Notes: generated by a model from the letters alone, not told the origin. A DNA stretch of 64,000 nt from Vibrio maerlii (GCF_003415655.1 NZ_QRHC01000007.1:1-64000), one strand, 5' to 3'. Shown: positions 34,593-43,986, numbered from the stretch's first letter. A program made the numbers and translations.

Positions 34593-35525
34593 ATGAAAAC
34601 TACGAATATCGCAATTATTGGCGAGTGCATGGTTGAGTTACAAAACAAGGAAGGCCAACTAAAACAGACATTTGGTGGCGATACGCTGAACACAGCGCTT
34701 TATCTATCACGCCTTACCAAGTCGCACGACATTACTACGAGCTATGTGACAGCTCTTGGTATCGATCCATTCAGCCATGAAATGCTAGAGAGCTGGCAAG
34801 AAGAAGGCATCGATACTCAACATGTCATGATGCTTCAAGACAAGCTTCCTGGTATTTACTACATCGAAACGGATGAGACGGGTGAGCGTAGCTTCCATTA
34901 CTGGCGTAATGATGCAGCAGCAAAACACATGTTTGACCAAGTCGACTCATCATTGTTGCTCGATAAGCTGTATCTTTACGATGCGCTTTACTTGAGTGGT
35001 ATCACACTGGCTATCCTGACTCAGAACGGTCGTGAAAAGCTATTTGACTTCCTAACACAGTACAAGAAGAACGGCGGTAAAGTATTCTTCGACAATAACT
35101 ACCGTCCTAAACTGTGGCAGAGCCAACAAGAAGCGGTTGAGTGCTACGGCAGGATGTTGGCATTTACTGATACGGCGCTGCTTACTTTTGACGATGAGCA
35201 AGACCTGTACGGCGATACTGATGTTGAACAGTGCATCGAGCGTACGGCGAAAGCAGGCGTACAAGAAATCATCATTAAGCGCGGTGGCAGCGATTGTCTA
35301 GTTGTTGAAGGCGAAAAAGCAACTTACGTTGCGCCAAACCCAGTGAGCAACATTGTGGATACTACGGCTGCAGGCGATTCATTCAGTGCTGGTTTCCTAG
35401 CGAAACGTCTAACAGGCGGCTCGCCAACTGACTCAGCGTTTGCCGGCCATTGCGTAGCAGGAACGGTAATTCAGCATAAAGGTGCGATTGTTCCACGCCA
35501 ATACATGCCAGATCTTTCTTTATAA
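34593..35525 (+). CDS. kdgK: 2-keto-3-deoxygluconate kinase
   Basis: 310 residues of the PfkB sugar-kinase family. It phosphorylates KDG to KDPG with ATP. The N-terminal glycine signature (GGDTLNTALYLSRL) and C-terminal DTTAAGDSFSAGF, with the catalytic aspartate, are complete. It lies 34 bases after kdgF and 53 bases before eda, and is common to the alginate pathway and to the unsaturated-uronate pathway in the IS-bracketed segment. Confidence 0.92.
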   Translation: MKTTNIAIIGECMVELQNKEGQLKQTFGGDTLNTALYLSRLTKSHDITTSYVTALGIDPFSHEMLESWQEEGIDTQHVMMLQDKLPGIYYIETDETGERSFHYWRNDAAAKHMFDQVDSSLLLDKLYLYDALYLSGITLAILTQNGREKLFDFLTQYKKNGGKVFFDNNYRPKLWQSQQEAVECYGRMLAFTDTALLTFDDEQDLYGDTDVEQCIERTAKAGVQEIIIKRGGSDCLVVEGEKATYVAPNPVSNIVDTTAAGDSFSAGFLAKRLTGGSPTDSAFAGHCVAGTVIQHKGAIVPRQYMPDLSL

Positions 35526-35578
35526 TTTAATTTCGTTGGCCCGGTTTAGCCGGGTCTCACAAACAGTGAGAACAAAAA

Positions 35579-36205
35579 ATGACTACTTTAAACGAACAAT
35601 TAGCAAATCTAAAAGTTATCCCAGTAATCGCGATCAACAAGGTTGAGCACGCTATTCCACTAGGCAAAGCACTGGTTGAAAACGGCATGCCTTGTGCGGA
35701 GATCACTCTACGTACTGAATGTGCAATTGAAGCAATCCGTATTATGCGTAAAGAATTCCCAGACATGCTAATTGGTTCTGGTACGGTTTTGTCAAACGAG
35801 CAAGTTGATGCGTCTATCGAGGCTGGTGTTGATTTCATCGTTAGCCCAGGCTTCAACCCACGCACTGTTCAATACTGTATCGACAAAGGTGTGGCTATTG
35901 TACCGGGCGTAAACAACCCAAGCCTAGTTGAGCAAGCAATGGAAATGGGTCTTCGTACACTGAAGTTCTTCCCAGCAGAACCATCTGGTGGTGTTGGCAT
36001 GCTTAAAGCACTGACGGCGGTTTACCCAGTAAACTTCATGCCTACTGGCGGTGTAAGTTTGAAGAACGTTGATGAATACCTATCAATTCCTTCTGTACTT
36101 GCATGTGGCGGTACTTGGATGGTTCCAACAAACCTAATGGATGAAGGTAAGTGGGATGAGCTAGGTGAGCTAGTTCGCGCTGCTGTTGACCACGTAGCTG
36201 CTTAA
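35579..36205 (+). CDS. eda: KDPG aldolase
   Basis: 208 residues. Splits 2-keto-3-deoxy-6-phosphogluconate into pyruvate and glyceraldehyde-3-phosphate. The Schiff-base lysine is Lys129 in LKFFPAE, and the conserved EITLRT (about 41-46) and NFMPTGG (phosphate site) are present. The spacer before it has a short CCCGG/CCGGG hairpin (35540-35554). It ends the operon at a strong terminator. Confidence 0.94.
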   Translation: MTTLNEQLANLKVIPVIAINKVEHAIPLGKALVENGMPCAEITLRTECAIEAIRIMRKEFPDMLIGSGTVLSNEQVDASIEAGVDFIVSPGFNPRTVQYCIDKGVAIVPGVNNPSLVEQAMEMGLRTLKFFPAEPSGGVGMLKALTAVYPVNFMPTGGVSLKNVDEYLSIPSVLACGGTWMVPTNLMDEGKWDELGELVRAAVDHVAA

Positions 36206-36225
36206 TCTACGCCGACATGTGTTTG

Positions 36226-36252
36226 AGGCGAGCGGATCTGCTCGCCTTTTTT
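36226..36252 (+). terminator. Terminator of kdgF-kdgK-eda
   Basis: AGGCGAGC / GCTCGCCT stem followed by TTTTTT. A 19-base direct repeat with core TATGTCGAGAATTGT, two copies, follows (about 36267-36304). Confidence 0.92.
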
Positions 36253-36403
36253 GTATCGACGTATTTTATGTCGAGAATTGTGTTTTATGTCGAGAATTGT
36301 ATTTTAGAGCGAGACAGTATTAGGGTCTCAACCCCAAGTGAAGCCCCGTCCTGACTGAATTTAAGAGTTAAGTCACGAAACGGTAAAATTTACCCAAATA
36401 CAA

Positions 36404-36414
36404 TTGTCATACAA
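36404..36414. promoter_or_regulatory. Operator-like site TTGTCATACAA upstream of the PL15 lyase
   Basis: Exact TNGTNNNACNA match. With flanks it reads ATTGTCATACAAT. 58 bases upstream of the lyase start. Confidence 0.65.
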
Positions 36415-36471
36415 TAATACGCATGCTAAATTTATCTTAACTGAATTACTAAATATAGAAGAGAGTTCGCT

Positions 36472-38550
36472 ATGAGCAACCAAAAATCTCTTGATGCGAT
36501 TAGGAAGATGAAGCTGGAGAATGACACTTCAGCAGGTAACCTAGTTGACCTACTACCTATCGAAGTTCAAAAGCGTGACTTCGACCTTTCTTTCCTAGAC
36601 AACTTGAGCGAAGCGCGTCCACGTCTTCTTGTTCAGTCTGCTGATCTAGAAACGTTTAAAGCTGCTGTACGTGCAGATGAATCTCACTGCATGTTCGATG
36701 ACTTTTACAACAACTCAACGGTTAAGTTCCTTGAGACAGCTCCTTTTGAAGAGCCTCAACCTTACCCAGAAGAGACGGTAGGTAAAGCTTCTCTATGGCG
36801 TCCTTACTGGCGTCAAATGTACGTTGATTGCCAAATGGCTCTGAACGCGACACGTAACCTAGCAATCGCGGGTATCGTGAAAGAAGATGAAGCGCTCATC
36901 GCGAAAGCAAAAGCTTGGACTCTAAAACTGTCTACGTACGATCCAGAAGGTGTTACTTCTCGTGGTTACAATGACGAAGCGGCTTTCCGTGTAATTGCAG
37001 CAATGGCTTGGGGTTACGACTGGCTACACGCTTACTTCACTGATGAAGAGCGTCAGCAAGTTCAAGACGCACTAATCGAGCGTCTAGACGAAATCATGCA
37101 CCACCTACGCGTGACGGTTGATCTACTGAACAACCCTCTAAACAGCCACGGTGTACGTTCAATCTCTTCTGCTATCATCCCAACGTGTATCGCGCTTTAC
37201 CACGATCACCCGAAAGCAGGCGAGTACATCGCATACGCTCTAGAATACTACGCAGTACACTACCCACCATGGGGCGGTGAAGACGGCGGTTGGGCTGAAG
37301 GTCCTGACTACTGGAACACGCAAACTGCATTCCTAGGCGAAGCATTCGACCTATTGAAAGCATACTGTGGCGTAGACATGTTCAACAAGACATTCTACGA
37401 AAACACAGGTGACTTCCCACTATACTGTATGCCTGTTCACTCTAAGCGTGCGAGCTTCTGTGACCAGTCGTCAATCGGTGACTTCCCAGGTCTAAAACTG
37501 GCTTACAACATCAAACACTACGCAGGTGTTAACCAGAAGCCTGAGTATGTTTGGTACTACAACCAGCTTAAAGGCCGTGATACTGAAGCACATACGAAAT
37601 TCTACAACTTCGGTTGGTGGGACTTCGGTTACGACGACCTACGCTTCAACATCCTTTGGGATGCACCAGAAGAGCAAGCACCGTCAAATGATCCATTGTT
37701 GAAAGTATTCCCAATTACTGGTTGGGCTGCATTCCACAACAAGATGACTGAGCGTGATAAGCACATCCACATGGTATTCAAGTGTTCACCATTTGGTTCT
37801 ATCTCTCACTCACACGGTGACCAGAACGCGTTCACTCTACACGCATTTGGTGAAACGCTAGCAGCGATCACTGGCTACTACGGTGGTTTCGGTGTAGACA
37901 TGCACACTAAATGGCGTCGTCAAACGTTCTCTAAGAACCTTCCTCTATTCGGTGGTAAAGGTCAGTACGGTGAGAACAAGAACACAGGCTACGAAGGTCA
38001 CCAAGATCGTTTCTGTATTGAAGCGGGCGGTAACATCACTGACTTCGATACTGAATCAGAAGTTAAAATGGTTGAAGGTGATGCAACAGCATCTTACAAA
38101 TACTTCGTTCCAGAAATCGAATCTTACAAGCGTAAGATCTGGTTTGTGAAGGGTAAAGTATTCGTAATGCAAGACAAGGCTGCTCTATCTGAAGAGAAAG
38201 ACATGACTTGGCTAATGCACACAACATTCGCGAACGAAGTGGCTGACAAGTCATTCACTATCCGTGGCGAAGTAGCGCACCTAGACGTGAACTTCATCAA
38301 CGAGTCTGCAGACAACATTGAATCTGTTAAGAACGTTGAAGGCTTCGGCGAAGTTGACCCATACGAGTACAAAGATCTTGAGATTCACCGTCACGTTGAA
38401 GTTGAATTCAAGCCATCGAAAGAGCACAACATCTTGACGCTTCTTGTTCCGAACAGAAATAAAGGCGAGCAAGTAAAAGTGTCTCATAAAATCGAAGGTA
38501 ACACGCTGCTGCTATCAGTTGATGGTGAGACAGTGTCGATCGAGCTTTAA
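36472..38550 (+). CDS. oalA: Oligoalginate lyase, PL15 / heparinase II/III family
   Basis: 692 residues, an exo-type oligoalginate lyase that releases DEH. Helical N-terminal region with ARPRLLVQSADLETFKAAV (48-66), NPLNSHG (221-227) and GGEDGGWAEGPDYWN (268-282). The C-terminal heparinase II/III beta domain starts near 440 (SPFGSISHSHGDQNAFTLHA, with catalytic-type His). No signal peptide. Codon use is strongly biased (CTA, GGT, CGT, AAC), suggesting high expression. An exact operator-like site lies upstream. The oalA name follows V. splendidus usage. Confidence 0.9.
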   Translation: MSNQKSLDAIRKMKLENDTSAGNLVDLLPIEVQKRDFDLSFLDNLSEARPRLLVQSADLETFKAAVRADESHCMFDDFYNNSTVKFLETAPFEEPQPYPEETVGKASLWRPYWRQMYVDCQMALNATRNLAIAGIVKEDEALIAKAKAWTLKLSTYDPEGVTSRGYNDEAAFRVIAAMAWGYDWLHAYFTDEERQQVQDALIERLDEIMHHLRVTVDLLNNPLNSHGVRSISSAIIPTCIALYHDHPKAGEYIAYALEYYAVHYPPWGGEDGGWAEGPDYWNTQTAFLGEAFDLLKAYCGVDMFNKTFYENTGDFPLYCMPVHSKRASFCDQSSIGDFPGLKLAYNIKHYAGVNQKPEYVWYYNQLKGRDTEAHTKFYNFGWWDFGYDDLRFNILWDAPEEQAPSNDPLLKVFPITGWAAFHNKMTERDKHIHMVFKCSPFGSISHSHGDQNAFTLHAFGETLAAITGYYGGFGVDMHTKWRRQTFSKNLPLFGGKGQYGENKNTGYEGHQDRFCIEAGGNITDFDTESEVKMVEGDATASYKYFVPEIESYKRKIWFVKGKVFVMQDKAALSEEKDMTWLMHTTFANEVADKSFTIRGEVAHLDVNFINESADNIESVKNVEGFGEVDPYEYKDLEIHRHVEVEFKPSKEHNILTLLVPNRNKGEQVKVSHKIEGNTLLLSVDGETVSIEL

Positions 38551-38570
38551 TCGAGTCGTTCGAGTTTAAA

Positions 38571-38611
38571 AGCCCTCGCTGGGTGTTAGTCGTTTTTCCC
38601 TAGCGAGGGCT
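38571..38611 (+). other. Long-loop hairpin between the PL15 lyase and second cupin
   Basis: AGCCCTCGCT and AGCGAGGGCT, a perfect 10-bp stem with a 21-base loop. No T run follows, so it is probably an mRNA-processing or stability element and not a full terminator. Confidence 0.55.
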
Positions 38612-38700
38612 CTCTCTACTAATTAATGAATTATCCATCGCGACATCTTGCTTGAAAGCAGCGAGTCTGCGCTGGTCACATAACGAAAAGGTTTAAAATT

Positions 38701-39021
38701 ATGTACGTATTCAATAAAGACGTTGTTCTTGAAGATATGGGTGGCGGTCTAAAGCGTAAGGTTATGGCTTACAGCGAAAACATCATGACTGTAGAAGTTC
38801 ATTTCGACACTGGTACTGTAGCAGCAATGCACAAGCACCCACATGAGCAGCTGACTTACGTTGTTTCTGGTAAGTTTGAGTTCACCGTTGGTGAAGAAAC
38901 TAAGATTGTTGAAGCGGGCGATACTATCTATAAAGAGCCAAACATCATGCACGGTGCAACGTGTCTTGAAAAAGGTATCCTGATCGACAACTTCACGCCT
39001 ATGCGTAAGGACTTCGTTTAA
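38701..39021 (+). CDS. Second KdgF-like cupin
   Basis: A 106-residue single cupin, related to KdgF at 34223 (shared GGG-K-RKV-AYSENIMTVEVHFD and IMHGAT). Metal-type residues are His44, His46 or His48, Gln50 and His84. It lies downstream of the PL15 lyase, so the two may be co-expressed. Two cupins may handle the different monomers or anomers released by PL15 and PL17; this is inference. Confidence 0.87.
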   Translation: MYVFNKDVVLEDMGGGLKRKVMAYSENIMTVEVHFDTGTVAAMHKHPHEQLTYVVSGKFEFTVGEETKIVEAGDTIYKEPNIMHGATCLEKGILIDNFTPMRKDFV

Positions 39022-39103
39022 TCGCTCTACTGAGCGTTTGAACCGTCGAAATTAAGACAATCTAAAGCTTATTCCTGTCGTTTTTAGCTTTGGAATCGTC
39101 GTT

Positions 39104-39134
39104 GAAGACCTTACCTTTTCGGTAAGGTCTTTTT
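39104..39134 (+). terminator. Terminator after the second cupin
   Basis: AGACCTTACC / GGTAAGGTCT stem followed by TTTTTC. Confidence 0.9.
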
Positions 39135-39227
39135 CGTTTCGGAATTCGTTTGAAAAATTGGTCTAATCTTTAAAGAAACGGCCACGACAGGAAACGAACT
39201 ATCATCAAGGCTTTGTATACTCAGAAT

Positions 39228-40166
39228 ATGCTTAGGTTGTTGTTACTCGCCACGCTAGCCATTTGGCTCATGTGTTGGTGGAAGTACGACTATTGGTGGG
39301 CAGAGAACATCATATCTGTTTCTGCGTTTATGCTTTATTTGTTTGCTGTAATTGTGTTGTTTAGCTTTTATCTCAAAGATAAGTTATCAATTGCAGCGAG
39401 TCTGCTTGTTACAATGAGTTTTTACTACTTCACGCCGCCATTTAACAAAATTGTTCAGCAGCAGTGCTCTTCGCCACTTTCTATCGTTCAATATAACTTA
39501 GCATTCAATAACGACAACTTAGAGCAGTTTGTTGAATCTATCGCTGAAAAACAGCCTGACTTGGTTGTGCTTAATGAAGCCTCCCCTGAACATGCCGAGC
39601 AGTTCAGCCCCTTATTTGCACTATATCCTCATCGTTTTGGCGGACAAGAGAACATAGGGTATCCCTCCAATGTGTTTATCCTCAGTAAAGCGCTGCTTTA
39701 TGGGCTTCAAATCGAACGGGCTTCTTATGGAGGGAATTTGATCCAAGGTGTTTGGCAGCCGAAAGAGGGAATTGATGTGTCAGTGTTCTTTGCCCATCCC
39801 CCGTCTCCAAGAAGTCAAAGCCTGTGGCGTGATAGAAACAGTATGATCAATCTCGTAGAGTACCAAGTGTCTAAAGCCGTGACTGAACGTTCCTTAGTTG
39901 CTGGTGACTTCAACCTCTCTTCAATGTCCCCAAGGTACAAACAAACCCTCAAAGATCATCAAAGCATTCCAGTACGCAGTTGGTCGATGGTCAATCAACG
40001 TCTTGAAGACTATTTTGGTATTCGCTTGCCCTTGCTCGGGATTGCGATTGACCACTTGTGGCTCAAAGGAGAACAGAAAGCCCAAGCCATATTGTGCTCG
40101 CGCCGATCTCTTATTGAAATTAAAGGTTCTGATCATTATCCCGTCTTGAGCTTCATTCAACTGTAA
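39228..40166 (+). CDS. Endonuclease/exonuclease/phosphatase-family membrane protein
   Basis: About 312 residues. Two or three N-terminal membrane helices (LLLLATLAIWLMCWW, ISVSAFMLYLFAVIVLFSFYL, SIAASLLVTMSFYYF) precede an EEP domain with IVQYNLAFNND, DLVVLNEASPEH, LVAGDFNLSS and GSDHYPVLSF, which hold the metal and catalytic residues of the DNase I-like fold. It may act on a phosphodiester or phospholipid at the membrane. A TTG start at 39213 is possible. Its place in an alginate locus is unexplained. Confidence 0.8.
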   Translation: MLRLLLLATLAIWLMCWWKYDYWWAENIISVSAFMLYLFAVIVLFSFYLKDKLSIAASLLVTMSFYYFTPPFNKIVQQQCSSPLSIVQYNLAFNNDNLEQFVESIAEKQPDLVVLNEASPEHAEQFSPLFALYPHRFGGQENIGYPSNVFILSKALLYGLQIERASYGGNLIQGVWQPKEGIDVSVFFAHPPSPRSQSLWRDRNSMINLVEYQVSKAVTERSLVAGDFNLSSMSPRYKQTLKDHQSIPVRSWSMVNQRLEDYFGIRLPLLGIAIDHLWLKGEQKAQAILCSRRSLIEIKGSDHYPVLSFIQL

Positions 40167-40177
40167 TTGTCATACTT
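40167..40177. promoter_or_regulatory. Operator-like site TTGTCATACTT
   Basis: Five of six defined bases of TNGTNNNACNA; shares ATTGTCATAC with the site at 36404. It lies at the very end of the EEP gene, far (470 bases) from the symporter start. Confidence 0.35.
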
Positions 40178-40435
40178 CCTTTTTCAATAAGATGATGGTG
40201 TGGAGTCCTATAAGTACGATTTAACTGGCCATTTCTGAGCTATTCTTTGTTGAATTTGAACAAACTATGAATAGGAACAGCAATAAGTCTCACAAGGTGA
40301 ACATCTCGGTTTGATAACATTATCTATAATCACTTCTAATGTTTGATTTCCATCCCATAAAGGTGGTTATGGGATAGGTACTACGTTGTTGAGCGGTGCT
40401 TTGGTGTAAGTTGCTGATAATTATATAATTTAAAT

Positions 40436-40446
40436 GGTATGACAAT
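40436..40446. promoter_or_regulatory. Operator-like site TGGTATGACAA
   Basis: Exact TNGTNNNACNA match; shares GTATGACAAT with the kdgF site. About 200 bases upstream of the symporter. Confidence 0.5.
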
Positions 40447-40577
40447 TGGGTGTTCAAAAGTAACAATTTATGAACGCTGCTCGAGCTGCGATCACTCCTC
40501 TCAGCCTTTATTGTCAGGGCTTTGTCATGTTTTTAGGAATGACAAAACCTCTTGGTTTGGATCACAATAAAAGCATA

Positions 40578-40588
40578 TTGTAGTACAA
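40578..40588. promoter_or_regulatory. Operator-like site TTGTAGTACAA upstream of the second symporter
   Basis: Exact match, perfectly palindromic apart from the centre, 61 bases upstream of the start codon. Confidence 0.6.
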
Positions 40589-40649
40589 ATTAATTCATAA
40601 AAGGTTAATCTAGTACCCAGTTAATAATCACACTTTAAAGGCTGAAAAA

Positions 40650-42401
40650 ATGACTATTGATACCCTTGTTGTTCTTGCCTATTTCTTCTTTTTGATCGCC
40701 ATCGGTTGGATGTTCAGAAAGTTTACAACTTCCACGAGCGATTACTTTCGTGGGGGAGGCAAGATGTTATGGTGGATGGTAGGTGCTACCGCCTTCATGA
40801 CGCAATTTTCAGCATGGACGTTTACAGGAGCTGCAGGACGCGCATTCAGTGACGGTTTCGTCGTTGTAATCCTATTCTTGGCCAACGCATTTGGCTACTT
40901 CATGAACTACATCTACTTCGCTCCGAAGTTCCGTCAACTTCGTGTTGTAACGGCAATTGAAGCGATTCGCCAACGTTTTGGTAAGACTTCAGAGCAGTTC
41001 TTCACTTGGGCAGGCATGCCAGACAGCTTGATCTCCGCGGGTATCTGGCTAAATGGTCTTGCAATCTTTGTTGCTGCAGTATTCAACATCCCAATGGAAG
41101 CAACGATTGTTGTGACCGGTCTGGTATTGATGCTAATGGCGGTAACAGGTGGCTCTTGGGCGGTTGTTGCGTCTGACTTCATGCAGATGCTAGTTATCAT
41201 GGCCGTTACCATTACCTGTGCGATTGCAGCATACTTCCACGGTGGTGGTATCACGAACATTGTTACCAATTTTGAAGGCGACTTCTTCATGGGTAACAAC
41301 CTAAACTACGCAAGCATCTTCGTACTATGGGTGGTATTCATCTTCATCAAGCAGTTTGGTGTAATGAACAACAGCATTAACGCGTACCGTTACCTATGTG
41401 CAAAAGACAGTGAGAACGCACGTAAAGCAGCAGGTCTTGCTTGTGTACTTATGATCATTGGCCCACTGATTTGGTTCCTACCAGCTTGGTATGTGGCAGC
41501 ATTCATGCCTGATTTTGCTGACCAATACGGCAGTGTGGGTGGTGACGCAGCTTACCTTGCATTCGTACAGAACGTAATGCCAGCAGGTATGGTTGGTCTA
41601 CTGATGTCAGCAATGTTCGCAGCGACCATGTCTTCAATGGACTCGGGTCTAAACCGTAACGCTGGTATCTTCGTAATGAACTTCTACAGCCCTATCGTAC
41701 GCCCTCAGGCGTCGCAAAAAGAGCTAGTAGTCGTAAGTAAGCTAACGACTATCATGATGGGCTTCCTCATCATCGGTATCGGTCTGTTTATCAACTCACT
41801 ACGTCACCTAAGCCTATTCGATATCGTACTGAATGTCGGTGCATTAATCGGCTTCCCAATGTTGATTCCTGTATTACTTGGTATGTGGGTTCGCAAGACT
41901 CCAGACTGGGCTGGTTGGGCAACACTAGTCGTCGGTGGTATCGTTTCTTACATCTTTGGTATCTCTCTACAAGCAGAAGACATCCAAAACTGGTTTGGCC
42001 TAGAGCAAGCACTAACTGGCCGTGAATGGTCTGACTTGAAAGTCGCACTTAGCCTTGCAGCACACGTTGTGTTTACAGGTGGCTTCTTCCTAGCAACAAC
42101 GCTGGTATTCAAAGGTCGTACACCTGAGCGTGAAGCGGAAGTTGAGAAGCTATTTGAGAACTGGAACACGCCAATCGTGGCAGACAGTGCAGAGCAGCAA
42201 AACCTAGATACTAAGCAACGTGGCATGCTAGGTAAACTAATCAGCACAGCAGGTTTTGGTATCTTGGCGATGGCGCTGATTCCGAATGAACCAACAGGAC
42301 GTATGTTGTTCCTACTATGTGGCTCGATTGTCCTAGTCGTTGGTGTACTACTGGTTAACGCGGCAAAGAACCCAAAGCAGGAACTCGCTAGCCAGGACTA
42401 A
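40650..42401 (+). CDS. Sodium/solute symporter, second copy
   Basis: 583 residues, SSS family. It is a close paralog of the symporter at 18030-19811: SDYFRGGGKMLWWMVGATAFM, TQFSAWTFTGAAGRAF, VTGGSWAVVASDFMQM and AAMFAATMSSMDSGLN are shared nearly word for word. It probably imports DEH or short alginate oligomers across the inner membrane with sodium. Codon use is biased as in the PL15 lyase. It has the richest set of upstream operator-like sites and ends at a terminator. Confidence 0.9.
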   Translation: MTIDTLVVLAYFFFLIAIGWMFRKFTTSTSDYFRGGGKMLWWMVGATAFMTQFSAWTFTGAAGRAFSDGFVVVILFLANAFGYFMNYIYFAPKFRQLRVVTAIEAIRQRFGKTSEQFFTWAGMPDSLISAGIWLNGLAIFVAAVFNIPMEATIVVTGLVLMLMAVTGGSWAVVASDFMQMLVIMAVTITCAIAAYFHGGGITNIVTNFEGDFFMGNNLNYASIFVLWVVFIFIKQFGVMNNSINAYRYLCAKDSENARKAAGLACVLMIIGPLIWFLPAWYVAAFMPDFADQYGSVGGDAAYLAFVQNVMPAGMVGLLMSAMFAATMSSMDSGLNRNAGIFVMNFYSPIVRPQASQKELVVVSKLTTIMMGFLIIGIGLFINSLRHLSLFDIVLNVGALIGFPMLIPVLLGMWVRKTPDWAGWATLVVGGIVSYIFGISLQAEDIQNWFGLEQALTGREWSDLKVALSLAAHVVFTGGFFLATTLVFKGRTPEREAEVEKLFENWNTPIVADSAEQQNLDTKQRGMLGKLISTAGFGILAMALIPNEPTGRMLFLLCGSIVLVVGVLLVNAAKNPKQELASQD

Positions 42402-42424
42402 CCGTTCACTAGCAACTTATCACT

Positions 42425-42456
42425 AAGCCAGTCAGGGAGACTGACTGGCTTCCTTC
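42425..42456 (+). terminator. Terminator after the second symporter
   Basis: AAGCCAGTCA / TGACTGGCTT stem followed by a weak T/C-rich tract. Confidence 0.8.
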
Positions 42457-42673
42457 TCTACCTTTATATAAGTCACTATGGATTACGTCAAAGTTGTATG
42501 ATTTTTCAACGATGACAATGATTAGCGAGTTATAAACATGAGAAGACTTTTATCGAGAACGCTTTAGGCAGGGAATCAAGCCTCGTCGAGGATCACAAAA
42601 CGAGACTCTATTGCGCCTCTCACTGAAATTTATGATTGATCTGATGATGATATGGTAATAAGCTAAAGCCATA

Positions 42674-42684
42674 TAATCATACAA
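42674..42684. promoter_or_regulatory. Operator-like site TAATCATACAA upstream of dehR
   Basis: Five of six defined bases of TNGTNNNACNA. 21 bases upstream of dehR. The remaining 270 bases of this spacer show nothing else convincing. Confidence 0.4.
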
Positions 42685-42704
42685 TAACGCATTTGGAGAC
42701 AAAA

Positions 42705-43592
42705 ATGACTAAACCTACTATCGGCTTCATCGGCCTAGGCCTTATGGGCGGCAACATGGTTGAGAACCTACAAAAGCGCGGTTATGAGCTTAACGTAATG
42801 GATCTTAACGCTGACGCTGTAGCTGTATGTGTAGAGCGTGGCGCTACTGCAGTAAGCACTGGTAAAGAGCTAGCAGAGAAAAGCGACATCGTAATGCTTT
42901 GTCTAACAACATCTGCTGTTGTAGAAAAAGTAGTATACGGCGACGAAGGTATCCTAGCGGGTATGTCTGAAGGCAAAACGCTAATCGATTTCGGTACGTC
43001 TATCCCAGCTTCTACTAAGAAGATTGGTGCTGACCTAGCTGAGAAAGGCGCAGGCATGATTGATGCTCCTCTAGGCCGTACTCCAGCACACGCTAAAGAT
43101 GGTCTTCTAAACATCATGGCAGCAGGCGACATCGAAACGTTCAACAAAGTTAAGCCAGTTCTTGATGAGCAAGGCGAGAACGTATTCCACCTAGGTGCAC
43201 TAGGTGCAGGTCACACAACTAAACTTGTGAACAACTTCATGGGTATGACGACTGTTGCAACTATGTCTCAAGCATTCGCTGTTGCGAAACTAGCAGGCGT
43301 AGACGGTCAACAACTGTTCGACATCATGTCTGCAGGCCCTTCTAACTCACCATTCATGCAGTTCTGTAAGTTCTACGCTGTAGACGGTGAAGAGAAGCTA
43401 GGTTTCTCAATTGCTAACGCAAACAAAGACCTTGGTTACTTCCTAGAGATGGTTTCTGACCTAGGTACTCAATCTCTAATCGCTGAAGGTACTTCTAAGA
43501 GCCTACAAGCAGCAGTAGATTCTGGTCTTGCAAACAACGATGTACCAGTAATCTTCGATTACTTCGTAAAGCTACAAAGCGAAGCTAAGTAA
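42705..43592 (+). CDS. dehR: DEH reductase, 3-hydroxyisobutyrate dehydrogenase family
   Basis: 295 residues. Expected to reduce 4-deoxy-L-erythro-5-hexoseulose uronate (DEH) to KDG with NAD(P)H, the step between the lyases and kdgK. The N-terminal Rossmann motif GFIGLGLMGGNM (7-18), the substrate-binding DAPLGRTPAHAKDG block and the catalytic lysine in GAGHTTKLVNNF match beta-hydroxyacid dehydrogenases. GGAG at about 42695 fixes the ATG at 42705; a TTG 12 bases upstream is not preferred. Codon use is highly biased, indicating strong expression. The specific function follows from the locus. Confidence 0.88.
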   Translation: MTKPTIGFIGLGLMGGNMVENLQKRGYELNVMDLNADAVAVCVERGATAVSTGKELAEKSDIVMLCLTTSAVVEKVVYGDEGILAGMSEGKTLIDFGTSIPASTKKIGADLAEKGAGMIDAPLGRTPAHAKDGLLNIMAAGDIETFNKVKPVLDEQGENVFHLGALGAGHTTKLVNNFMGMTTVATMSQAFAVAKLAGVDGQQLFDIMSAGPSNSPFMQFCKFYAVDGEEKLGFSIANANKDLGYFLEMVSDLGTQSLIAEGTSKSLQAAVDSGLANNDVPVIFDYFVKLQSEAK

Positions 43593-43619
43593 TCCTTAGG
43601 TTTTATTCTGTCTAAAACA

Positions 43620-43651
43620 AACGGCATGGAGTCCCACCATGCCGTTTTTTA
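43620..43651 (+). terminator. Terminator after dehR
   Basis: ACGGCATG / CATGCCGT stem followed by TTTTTT. Confidence 0.92.
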
Positions 43652-43769
43652 TATCTATATCACACTTATCGAGCTATTTGGCTCATCTTTAACCACTTAA
43701 ACCATTGATATATAAAAAAGGTTTCCCTTTTTAGATGGTTGTGGCATAGTAAATCTCGTTCCACAAAGT

Positions 43770-43844
<75 letters not shown>

Positions 43845-43956
43845 ATCTATTCTCTATAGTTACCCAATTCAACTGATTGAAATAACACGCTTAATTGCGT
43901 GATTTTGTGTTTCTGCTACTAATTTTTTATCTTTCTGTTTATAGACGAAAATGAGT

Positions 43957-43986
43957 TGAGACCAAATTGAGACCACAGTGAGACCA
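43957..43986. repeat. Three TGAGACCA repeats with an 11-bp period
   Basis: TGAGACCA at 43957, 43968 and 43979, exactly one helical turn apart, 113 bases after tRNA-Gly. The pattern suits arm-type sites of a tyrosine recombinase or its excisionase at an old attachment site. No integrase gene remains in the window. Confidence 0.6.

Larger units (their letters stand above)
40167..40649. other. 483-base regulatory spacer upstream of the second symporter
   Basis: It holds three operator-like sites (40167, 40436, 40578) and a TCACA half-site near 40562. I see no gene or terminator in it. Confidence 0.6.
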
